Shown: positions 17,145-28,015 of the stretch, piece by piece
Layout: each line of letters opens with the position of its first letter
How positions within the stretch are numbered: the stretch's first letter is position 1
From: Anolis sagrei
Taxonomy: Eukaryota > Chordata > Lepidosauria > Squamata > Anolidae
Length of the DNA stretch: 64,000 nt
Direction: 5' to 3'
NCBI RefSeq assembly: GCF_037176765.1
Contig: NC_090021.1
Coordinates: 150,282,870 to 150,346,869, forward strand
The notes under the pieces: model-generated
What the model saw: only the letters and a program-made list of their open reading frames with translations
The model's database searches: none
Told to the model about the DNA's origin: nothing
Position numbers and translations under genes: made by a program

Positions 17145-17600
17145 TATGTGTAGAGAAAAGAGAAGACTGAGAGGTCACATGATAGCAATCTTTAAATATT
17201 TAAACGATTTGTGCTTTGAAAAATAGTGCTTGCTTTCTACTGCTCCAAATGGGGGAAAAAAAACAAAAACCTATGGATGAATTCAAATTACAAGAAAAGA
17301 GATTCTACCTAAATGTTAGAAAGAACAGTACTATCCTATTATCTGGGGGGAGGCCACAAGGGGGTGCTAGAGATAGAAGAATGGTCCATTTAATGGGCAG
17401 GGGGAGTTGAAGGAGTAAAACCATTTTCCCCATCCTTCTCTCCCTAGTGCCCCCTTGTGGCCTCCATCTGGATAATAGAACAGTACCAGAAGAAATGTTT
17501 AATTGTGGAATTATTTGCCTCAAAGTTTGGTGGACTTTTGACATCTTTGAACAGAGGTTGGATACCATCTCTCTGCTTTAGAGGTGTCTTCTCGCCTTCG
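17145..17600 (+). repeat. CR1 LINE fragment with MITE insertion
   Basis: The order AAGACTGAGAGGTCACATGA, GATTCTACCTAAATGTTAG and AACAGAGGTTGGATACC is CR1 3' coding sequence in plus orientation. A small palindromic element interrupts it at 17332-17478. Confidence 0.75.
17332..17478. mobile_element. Palindromic hAT MITE inside CR1
   Basis: Inverted arms (GGCCACAAGGGGGTGCTAG and CTAGTGCCCCCTTGTGGCC) lie between two copies of AACAGTAC (17324-17331 and 17479-17486), an 8-bp duplication. Confidence 0.75.
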
Positions 17601-17642
17601 AGAGGGTTATAATAGTTGACTTTTGTGGTTCCAATTCCATGA

Positions 17643-18455
17643 ATGTCATGGAATCATAGAATTGGAAGAGACCTCATGGGCCATCCAGTCCAACCCCCTG
17701 CCAAGAAGCAGGAAAATTGTATTCAAAACACCCCCGACAAATGGCCACCCAGCCTCTGCTTAAAAGCCTCCAAAGAAGGAGCCTCCATCACACTCTGGGG
17801 TAGGGAGTTCCACTGCTGAACAGCTCTGACAGTCAGGAAGTCCTTCCTAATGTTCAGATGGAATCTCCTTTCTTGTAATTTGAAATCATTGTTCTGCATC
17901 CTAGTCTCCAGGGCAGCAGAAAACAAGCTTGCTCCCTCTTCCTTATGACCTCCTCTCACATACTTATACATGGCTATCATGTCTCCTCTCAGCCTTCTCT
18001 CCTTTAGGCTAAACATGACTAGTTCTTTAAGCCACTCCTCATAGGGCTTGTTCTCCAGACCCTTGATCATTTTAGTCGCTTTCCTGTGGACACATTTCAA
18101 CTTGTCAATATCTCTCTTCAATTGTGGTGACCAGAACTGGACACAATATTCCAGGTGTGGTCTAACCAAGGCAGAATAAAGGGGTAGCATGATTTCCCTG
18201 GGTCTAGACACTATACTCTTATTGATGCAGGCCAAAATTCCATTTTTTTGCTACTGCATCACATTGTTGGCTCACGTTTAACTTGTTGTCCACAAGGACT
18301 CCAAGATCTTTTTCACACGTACTGCTCTCGAGCCAGGCGTCCCCCATTCTGTATCTTTGCATTTCGTTTTTCCTGCCTAAGTGGAGTACCTTGCATTTGT
18401 CACTGTTGAACTTCATTTTGTTAGTTTTGGTCCAAGGGAACACTGACAGGGGAAG
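17643..18455 (-). repeat. CR1 LINE 3' end, long reverse transcriptase C-terminus
   Basis: A continuous minus-strand frame of 170 codons carries [40 protein letters not shown] and TVRAVQQWNSLPQSVMEAPS, the CR1 C-terminus. The upstream part continues in another frame. It is 5'-truncated and the 3' UTR is at 17643. Confidence 0.9.
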
Positions 18456-18774
18456 CATTGGCAGGACAAGTCCAGTCCTTGACCCTAGGGCTTTACATTT
18501 TAAAATGAGAAGCCAAGGAAAGAAGAAAGGGATTGGGGATGCAAGGAGGAAAATGGTACTTTACCTTTATAACATGGATGAGTTAATATTTTGGTGGAGA
18601 GTGGTTTCTTGCTTACTCACAGACATATGAGAAAGTAACATAACTTCTCAAGAGCTTGTAAAAGTTAGTTTTTGATATCCCCCACCCCACTTATTGATGG
18701 ATGCTGGAAGCTGTACTTCAAAAAGTATTTTTAAAGCTTTCTTCCAGAGAAGAGCAACAAGGATAATAAGCAAT

Positions 18775-19115
18775 CTTGTACCTGATGGGCCCATTTGGTG
18801 GGAACATGGGAGAGGGCCTTCCCAGTGGCTTCCCGAACATTAAGGGGATCTAGGCATTCCTTTAATGTTTTCCAACAAATGGGAGGAGACTTTTTTCTTC
18901 CAAGAAATCTTTGGATCTTGATTTTGCAGACAATATATAATGTATTGGATGTTTAATATGATCTCAAATGGTTTAATTTATAGTCATATGTTATCGTTTT
19001 AGTTATAATGCTTGGTTTTGTATATATGTTGGCATTGAATCTTGCCATTACTTGATGCCATTACTTTGAGTCCTCCAGGGGTGAGGAAGGCAGTATATAA
19101 ATGCAGGAAATAAAT
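18775..19115 (+). repeat. L2-like LINE 3' end upstream of gene copy A
   Basis: It ends GAGGAAGGCAGTATATAAAT and GCAGGAAATAAAT, an L2-type terminus. It forms the left edge of the duplication; the B counterpart is 33276-33615. Confidence 0.65.
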
Positions 19116-19356
19116 ATTACTAATTTCAAATTTTGTTGGGCAACTACCCTATTTCTATGGATTCTAATATTACTAATTTCAAATTTTGTTGGGCAACTCC
19201 CCTATTTCTATGGATCCAATGGAAAGGGCCCATGGCTTCCCTGGAGCTTCGTGTTCCACCGTTGCCATAAGAATAAGAATGTTCAAACCAGATCCGTTGC
19301 TGTTTTCTAAGCCGAAGGCAGGTTTTTGCTTTGTGTTTAACCTGCAATCATCAAAG

Positions 19357-21531
19357 ATGTCTTTCCGAAGGCTCATCAATGTAAGTGTTGGGACAGGCTC
19401 GTAGCCAGGATTTCGTTTTGGGGAGGGGGGGCTAAAAGATTTTCAGGGGGGGCTTCGGGGGGGGGCTGAGTTTCGGGGGGGGGGGGGCTGAGTCTGAGTG
19501 AAAGAGGGTCTAGCCTAGCAAACCTTTTGTATCGTTACCCCAATACCCCCATGCATATGGGATATATTGAGTATGGTGATCAGACCATGATATGGGATAT
19601 ATATATGGGATATATTGAGTACGGTGATCAGATCAGCCCTAAACGGTTCTGGCCCAAGATACCTATCCGAACGTATCTCTGCCTATCAGCCCGCCAGGAT
19701 CCTAAGATCTTCTGGGGAGGCCCTGCTCTCTATCCCGCCTGCTTCACAGGGGCGGCTGGCGGGGACAAGAGACAGGCCCTTTTCTGTGGTGGCCCCTCGG
19801 CTGTGGAACGCCCTTTCTATGGAGGTTAGATCAGCCCCCTCGCTAATGGTGTTTTGAAGAAGATTAAAAACTTGGATGTTTGAACGGGCATTCGGATCAA
19901 CAGTGCAATGAATGTGATGATTACAGGAATGGAAATATGGACGACGAATTGGATCACGACTCTAGTTATGAGATGTATTGTGTTGTTTATTGTTGTGTCA
20001 ATATTGTATACTATGCTCTTATGGTTTTAAATTGTATATCACTGATTGATTTTTATCCTTGTTGTAAACCGCGTTGAGTCGCCTGTTGGGCTGAGAAACT
20101 GCGGTATACAAGTAAAGTAAATAAATAAATAAATATGAATAAACATAACAGTTTAAATAATGCACCAGTAAGGCCTTTTTGCGAACCACCATGAGAATTT
20201 GGGGGGGGGGTCTGCTGAAGCCCCCCGAGCCCCCCCCCCCCCCCCGGCTACATGCCTGGTTGGGATCTTTGGCACTGGTGGGACAGGAGGGGGGGAAGGG
20301 AAAGCAGGAAAGAGAGAAGAAATTAACAAAATAACGAAAAAGGGGAGAGTTATTGAAGGTTTAAACTAAACGGTTTTTTGGTCCTTCTGAGTCCCCCCCC
20401 CCCCCCCCTTAGAAACACATCTCCTTCAAAAACATATTCCACATATTCTAAGTATCTCATCCAGGGTTTTATCATTTTTTTTCCAATTTTATTTCTAACA
20501 CATCTGGCCCACCCTCTGTGTCTTATTTCTTTCCATGTCTTTTTGGATCGGTTTAGGGTTAGGGTTAGCGTCATAATGTATTTATTTTGAATGTATTTTC
20601 TTTACTTGTATTTTATTTGCTGTAATTTTGGGCCTGGCGGGGTATAAATAAACTTTATTATTTTATTATTGTTGTTGTTAGTAAGCTAAATAGTTTCAAA
20701 AATCATGTATGTCACAAAAACGAAGCTGCTATGGGAAGAGCAATGGCCCTAAAACAGCCGCTCTCCCAAAGCATCTCCGTCCTCTTCCCTCTGACCTTGT
20801 CCTCTTCTCTCCTTTGCAGAACATCAGGAACATCTGCCAAGAAATTTTTTCTTGTTGTAGGAGGAGGACATCAATCAGGGTGTACCCTATCAGGTATCCC
20901 CCTTCCTTCTTTTCTTCTGCTTGTTATAATTTAATTCACGGGTGTTTTAGTGAGCACCTTTGATCTGTTGATAACATTGTGCTGTTTTCCCTCCTTCTCT
21001 AGCCCCCCAGAACAAATTGAGGAGTCCTCCTCCGATGATCTGGATTTGGAGACTTGGGTAAGTAGGGGAAGGCAGGAGGATTGTACTTCTGCGAAGAGGA
21101 GGGGATCGGGATTTGAATAATGTCTCTTCTTTTTTCTTTACAGCATTTCTGTATGGTATCGGCGCCGCAGCCACGCCCGGATGACAGGCCTGAGGACCCC
21201 CTTCAGGTGGAGTCCTTTGAGTCCTGGGTAAGGAGTGAGAGGCAGGAGTACTGTCTTTCTGGCAAGGGGAAGGGGAGGCCAAGCTTTCAGAGAAAGTCTC
21301 TGAATAATCACTTTGATCTTCTCTTTCTTTCACAGGTCACCATTGAGTATCTATCGGATGACGGGAGCATGGACGGACCATGGAGCCCGCTGCCCCAGGG
21401 AGAGAAGTAACTGTTTGGGTGGGGGTTGGGTCCTTTGTTGAGTTGGAGGAGTATTTGGGTTTTATGTTCTTACATGTCTTTTTGTTTCTCTTAGACCAAC
21501 AACAGATATCGTGATTGAAGACCTGGAATGA
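19357..21531 (+). CDS. Unrecognised spliced gene, copy A: predicted 114-residue acidic protein
   Basis: I do not recognise this gene. Predicted coding exons are 19357-19380, 20820-20893, 21003-21057, 21144-21227, 21336-21406 and 21495-21531. The ATG has A at -3 and opens MSFRRLIN before a GTAAGT donor; the exon 2 acceptor CTCCTTTGCAG is strong; all junctions are GT-AG and in phase, ending TDIVIEDLE and a TGA stop. The product has a basic N-terminus with FSCCRRR (a possible palmitoylation or zinc-type cysteine pair), then acidic, tryptophan-ending segments EESSSDDLDLETW, VESFESW and SDDGSMDGPW. No signal peptide or membrane segment is visible. The stop lies 157 bases before the donor at 21688, so splicing onward to 21794 would make the transcript a nonsense-mediated-decay candidate. 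The frame is open in both duplicated copies. Transcription is not shown; the exon model is my inference. Confidence 0.6.
19394..20258. mobile_element. hAT element with L2 insert in intron 1 of the unknown gene (copy A)
   Basis: It begins CAGGCTCGTAGCC and ends GGCTACATGCCTG, flanked by GTTGGGA-type repeats. It sits 13 bases past the exon 1 donor. Long G and C runs lie near both ends. An L2 LINE piece interrupts it at about 19636-20140. The uninterrupted 311-bp relative is at 41216-41526. Copy B carries the same insertion at 33895-34808, so it predates the duplication. Confidence 0.8.
19636..20140 (+). repeat. L2 LINE 3' fragment nested in hAT
   Basis: Plus-strand remnants LSERISAYQPARILRSSGEA and RDRPFSVVAPRLWNALS match the L2 C-terminus, followed by CGGTATACAAGTAAAG and (AAAT)n. 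The B counterpart is about 34180-34690. Confidence 0.8.
20620..20690 (+). repeat. L2-like LINE 3' terminus in intron 1
   Basis: GGGCCTGGCGGGGTATAAAT then AAACTTTATTATTTTATTATT is an L2-type terminus. It follows a short TTAGGGTTAGGG run at about 20555. The same occurs in copy B at 34890-34950. Confidence 0.55.
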
Positions 21532-21688
21532 AGAACCCCTGGGACAGCTGGCTCCATCGTCTGTCCATCGCTCCCCACCCAGGACTCATTGGACTCCTCT
21601 GGAACGGGGTCCTCACTCCTTGCCTCCCGGCTTGGCTGCAGCGCTGATACCATACAGAAATGTTACAGCAACAGAGCTGTTTTATATT
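21495..21688 (+). other. Terminal exon of the unknown gene carrying an antisense copy of exons 4-5 (copy A)
   Basis: The exon follows TTTCTCTTAG and is followed by GTGAGTG. After the stop at 21531 its reverse complement matches exon 4 (21144-21227) at roughly 80 percent by eye, starting CATTTCTGTATGGTATC. It continues directly into exon 5-like sequence (ATGGAGCC-GCTG-CCCAGGG) without intron 4. In a spliced RNA the two parts could pair as a long imperfect hairpin. Only one base differs between copies A and B in the 157 noncoding bases. Confidence 0.7.
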
Positions 21689-21793
21689 GTGAGTGATTTC
21701 TATAGTTTCTTTATTTCTAATTGAAAATGTAAAAAGTAGTATAATACTTACGTTCCTTACCCAAGATTCATGTAAATGTTTCCATCCCAACAG

Positions 21794-24010
<2,217 letters not shown>

Positions 24011-24298
24011 TTCCTGTCTTTTTTGTTGAATTTGTGCCAGGTGGTGCAAGGATTCATAGAACAGCGTTTCTCAATCTCGGGGTCGGGATGAGGGGATTTC
24101 AGAGGGGGTCGTCAAAGAGCATCAGAAAACACATATTTCTTAGGAACTCCTTTGGCAGAGAAGGCTGAAGATCTCTCCACCTGTCCTTCTCTTCCTTTTT
24201 GGAAACAGATGACAAATATTGTCGAAGGTTTTCATGGCTGGAATCACAAGGTTGTTGTAGGCTTTTTCGGGCTATATGGCCATGTTCTAGAGGCATTT

Positions 24299-24343
24299 TC
24301 TCCTGACGTTTCGCCTGCATCTATGGCAAGCATCCTCGGAGGT
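24299..24343 (-). ncRNA. Hammerhead-ribozyme-like motif, copy A
   Basis: The minus strand reads CCGAGGA (consensus CUGAGGA), a stem with loop CATAGAT, then GCGAAACGTC. One core base differs from the CUGANGA consensus here. See the copies at 37995, 48047, 48543 and 63550. Confidence 0.45.
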
Positions 24344-24546
24344 AGTGAGGTCTGTTGGAACTAGGAAAGTGGGTTTATATATCTGTGGAATGACTAGGGT
24401 GGGGCAAAGAACTCTTGTCTGCTGGACAATTTCAACAGAAAGGAGGAGACCATGAACATGAACAAAATCTGGCTACCAGTATTAAAAAACTCTAAAATTA
24501 CAACAGCAAAACAGCAGAGGGGAAAGAATCAGGCACATCTAATCAC

Positions 24547-25048
24547 TAGGGCTGGGCGGTTTCGTTCGTTAATTTCGTAATTCATTATTAATTCGTATTT
24601 AAATTAGCTTACGATCCGATATTGAGCCATTTTGGAATAGTGTGAGGAGTTAAATAGATTTGAAACAATTTTTCAATTTATTTCGTAACTATTTCGAAAT
24701 TGTTTCAAAATTTTTTCGTAATTATTTTCGCATGCCTGGTGCAAGTTTTATAGTTGTTTGTTTTATCACACCAACAGTCAACAACAGAGGGAGAGGGAAG
24801 CTTCAGAAGTTCCTCCTGTCCCATTTGGAGGTTTTTTCAGCATATTTTTAGCATATTTGGAGGGTTTTTTTAGCATATTGCGCAATCACGTCCGCCATTA
24901 ACGAATCGATTTGAAATTTATGAAATTTTGTATATTTCAAAATTTTTAAAAGGAAAATTTCGGAATTCTTTAAAGAAACGAAACGTGATGCACCCCTTAA
25001 AAACGAAGCGAGTTTAGAAACAAATTTTTCCGTGGTTACCCAGCCCTA
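24547..25048. mobile_element. hAT MITE with TAGGGCTGGG termini, copy A
   Basis: Terminal inverted repeats TAGGGCTGGG and CCCAGCCCTA are flanked by an exact 8-bp duplication, CTAATCAC (24539-24546 and 25049-25056). The inside is rich in TTTCGTAA and AACGAA runs. It inserted in the Penelope-like repeat before the segmental duplication. Confidence 0.92.
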
Positions 25049-25904
25049 CTAATCACCTCTCAACAAAAGATTCCCCCAGGCACAGCCAGGTCATCAAATG
25101 CTAATTAAGGTGGTCAGCTGAAACATTCACACCTAGCTCCAGCAGACATCATCTTAGAAACATCTTAAAAAATCCCAACTTGCCTGCACAGTAAACTCAA
25201 GAAAGAGCATATATAATTCATCAATGAAAGGAAAGATGAACCATTAAGAAAGAATACAGATATGTGCAGCCCAAGCTTGCAGGAAAAGTGTAAGGAAAGC
25301 TCAACATGAGCTGTGATAGGAAAGGCAATCAAAAAGCAGCCCAAATATTTGTTTTCAAGTATGTTTGGAGTAAGAGAGTGATGAAAGAAATGCTCCCCAA
25401 AGATGGTAAAATGCTAACAGATCACAATGAAAAGACAGAAGTGATCAATACCTATTTTACTTCAGTTTCCCTCTCAAAAAAGAGGACTGTGTGCAAAGAC
25501 ATTGATAAGGAATCAGGACTGATAAGGCGTTAGCTAGGAATCACAGTTAGCTAAATAAATTCAAATCTATAGCACAATATGAACTGAACCCCAGAGTAGC
25601 AAAGAAATTAGCTGGCATACTCTCAAAACCACTTGCCCTCATTCTTGACAAAATAATCACCAAAAAAAATTAGAATTAAAATCAGCTTCTTCTTCATAGA
25701 TTATAGGAAAGCCTTTGATGTTACAGATCATGGGAAACTATGGATTGTTCTTAAAGAAATGAGAATGCCACATATAATTGTTTTAAGTGTAACCTGTACT
25801 CAGGGCAGAATATGAGGAAAAGGAATGGTTTCCTATCAGAAAAGAGGCAGGAAAGTATGCATTTCATCACCCTATTTGCTTAACGTTTACACAGAATGGC
25901 TCAT

Positions 25905-26228
25905 AGAATCATAGAATCAAAGAGTTGGGCCATCCTCATGGGCCATCCAGTCCAACCCCCTGCCAAGAAGCAGGAATGTTGCATTTAAATCACCCCTGAC
26001 AGATGGCCATCCAGCCTCTGTTTAAAAGCTTCCAAAGAAGGAGCCTCCACCACACTCTGGGGCAGAGAGTTCCACTGCTGAACGGCTCTCACAGTCAGGA
26101 TGTTCTTCCTCATGTTCAGATGGAATTTCCTCTCTTGTAGTTTGAAGCCATTGTTTCGCGTCCTAGTCTCCATGGAAGCAGAAAACAAGCTTGCTTCCTC
26201 CTCCCTATGACTTCCTCTCACATATTTA
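25905..26228 (-). repeat. CR1 LINE 3' fragment inside the patchwork, copy A
   Basis: Minus-strand KLQERKFHLNMRKNILTVRA and PSLEAFKQRLDGHLSG are the CR1 C-terminus; the 3' end is at 25905. The B counterpart is 39585-39905. Confidence 0.88.
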
Positions 26229-26595
26229 TATTTATTTATTTATTTACTGCGCTTATAAACCGCAATTCTCACCCCTAGGGCGACTCATTGCGGTGTACAA
26301 CATGGAAAAACAAGTGCAAATTACAAAACATAGTGTAAAATAATCCACAATTCATCATTATCAGAAAAACATCTTATCAAAACATCACATTACTACAAAA
26401 GCCATTCCGAGTCGTCTCATCGTCAAACCCACAATCCGATATCATTTCCGTTGTTCCATTCCTATGGTCAAATTACCAGTCATTGCACTTCTTAATCAAA
26501 TGCCTTCTTAAACAGCCAGGTCTTTAACTTCCTGCGGAATATCAACAGGGAGGGGGCTAGCCTGATGTCCACGGGAAGGGTGTTCCACGTATTTA
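26229..26595 (-). repeat. L2-like 3' end present only in copy A
   Basis: The left end is TTTATTTATTTATTTACTGC followed by CCGCAATTCTCACCCCTAGG, an L2-type terminus in reverse. Copy B goes straight from CR1 to the RTE piece, so this inserted after duplication or was lost from B. Confidence 0.75.
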
Positions 26596-26819
26596 TACAT
26601 AAATCAGGATTAGATGCAGAACTGGAGGAAGGAACATCGACCATTTAAGATATGCAGATGACACCATACTACTTTTGCAACTACCAGAAAATAGAAAAAA
26701 TGATTACTGAAGAAGTCAAGGAAGAAAAGTGTAAAGGCAAATTTACAACTGAACATTAGAAAAACTCCACTCACAGAGCTTATTTAAAATATGCAAGAGT
26801 TATCTGCCCACAATAAACC

Positions 26820-27011
26820 ACCTAGGGTGCAACTACACTGTAGAATTAATGGAGTTTGACACCACTTTAACTGCTCAATACTATGGAATCAGGGGAGTTA
26901 TAGTTTTATAAAGTCTTTATCCTTCTTTACCAAATAATGCTCATGCCTCACCAAACTACAACTCCCAGGATTCCATTGCATAGGGCCATGGCAGTTAAAG
27001 AGTTATCAAAC
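26820..27011. mobile_element. Palindromic MITE, copy A
   Basis: The left part GTGCAACTACACTGTAGAAT and GTTTGACACCACTTTAACTG is mirrored by CAGTTAAAGAGTTATCAAAC at the right. The B counterpart is 40140-40330. Confidence 0.65.
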
Positions 27012-27250
27012 TGCTTACTTACTTACTTAGGTGATCCCTCGTTGTCTGAGGATGATGGTCCTCCAAGATTGGTGTGCTGGTGTTGGGTCCGTAAGTGACT
27101 GTGGAGACTGTGGAGATGCGGTCATGGACGCTGTTGGACAACACTGACAGTGAATGCCCCAAATGCAGGGCTGCTATCATTGCAAAGGAGCTAGGACGCT
27201 TTAACCTGAGCTGACAAACAACTCCACCAGTTTGTTCTGGAACAGCCATT
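27012..27250 (-). repeat. C2H2-tailed LINE, 3' fragment
   Basis: It starts with the (CTTA)n tail in reverse and GATCCCTCGTTGTCTGAGG, the 3' end of the LINE seen at 28016-29985. It marks the right end of duplication copy A. Confidence 0.7.
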
Positions 27251-28015
27251 CCAGGAGCTCCAATTTTATTTGCTTGGAACTAAAGGTTTGTTTGCCATTT
27301 CAGGCTTGAGATTTTGCAGCAGCGTGGCTTCCTGTTACACTTTGCAGTCATAGGGCAAGCCCCCTGTCCATCTTCATTTAGCTTTGGTTCCGCCCCTTTT
27401 TCTGGGTTTTGGGAAGAGGGAGGAATCATTTCAATTAGTTTTCTACGGGGAAGTCAATGTACAGGATGTGAACAGATTTCCTCCTGTAAAAAGGCTTCGA
27501 CCCTTAAGACCTCCCGAGGAAGAACCAGTCTTAAGATCATCTAAAGATTCTTGAAGGTTCCAGGGAAACAGCTTTACAGCCCTGAAGAATTCCAGAGGGA
27601 ATAACAGCTTTAAACATCAAGATCTCCAGCTAAGTGATTACAAGCCTTTTGATAGGTTCGCTCGGTGTTGAGACGCAGTTCAGCCCGGTAGTGAATCCAC
27701 ATCCATAAGGTTTAAGTTCATAGTTAGCCTGGGAGAAATTTAGAAAGGGGTTTTCCTTTAAAGTAAAGCAAAGAATCAGTTAGAAGCCACCAGTTGTTTG
27801 AAGCCTGAAAGTATTTGTTCAACCCTTTGAAGACAAAAGGAGTTTCTGTTGATTGTTCACCAATAAAAACTTTGTTATTTCACAAGCCTTCTAAAGCCTG
27901 TTTATGGTGAAAATCCTTTAAAATTTCTCTTCGGGCCCTTTGGCTTCCTGTTGGGCCAAAAGGTGCACGTCCTGTTTTAAAGGCTCTTCATTTCGAGCCC
28001 AGCAGTGACAGAACA
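27251..28015 (+). repeat. Possible solo LTR fossil
   Basis: A block of about 700 bp without coding potential has an LTR-like layout: a GC-richer middle, a CAATAAAAACTTTG polyadenylation-type signal near 27861 and a terminus close to CAGTGACA. Exact ends and target duplication could not be fixed. Family unknown; a gypsy-like or ERV LTR is possible. It looks old. Confidence 0.3.

Larger units (their letters stand above)
24225..25165 (-). repeat. Penelope-like repeat copy A, split by a hAT MITE
   Basis: The minus-strand sequence has the widespread squamate block with CATGGCCATATAGCCCGAAA, a hammerhead-like core at 24299-24343, then CCCACTTTCCTAGTTCCAAC and TTAGCATTTGATGACCTGG. I assign it to Penelope-like elements from memory of this family's hammerhead-bearing repeats. 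A hAT element lies inside at 24547-25048. The B counterpart is 37905-38880. Confidence 0.55.
25290..26815 (+). repeat. LINE patchwork, copy A (CR1-like and RTE-like pieces)
   Basis: 25300-25540 has a CR1-like stretch with LTDHNEKTEVINTYFTSVS. From 25690 an RTE/BovB-like reverse transcriptase appears (FFIDYRKAFDVTDHGKLW) and resumes after inserts at about 26620 with RYADDTILL-like remnants. CR1 (25905-26228) and L2 (26229-26595) interrupt it. Many stops; not functional. Confidence 0.65.

Noticed and set aside
20551-20572. Interstitial telomere
   Set aside because: Only two to three TTAGGG units, attached to a LINE end.
20709-20819. Upstream ATG at 20709 as start of the unknown gene
   Set aside because: It lies in frame with exon 2, but the intervening sequence is a typical polypyrimidine tract and acceptor; the ATG exon at 19357 with a GTAAGT donor fits better. 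It stays a fallback if no 19380-20820 junction exists.
27251-28015. Confident LTR retroelement
   Set aside because: No target duplication, no primer site and no internal region seen; kept only as a low-confidence fossil.
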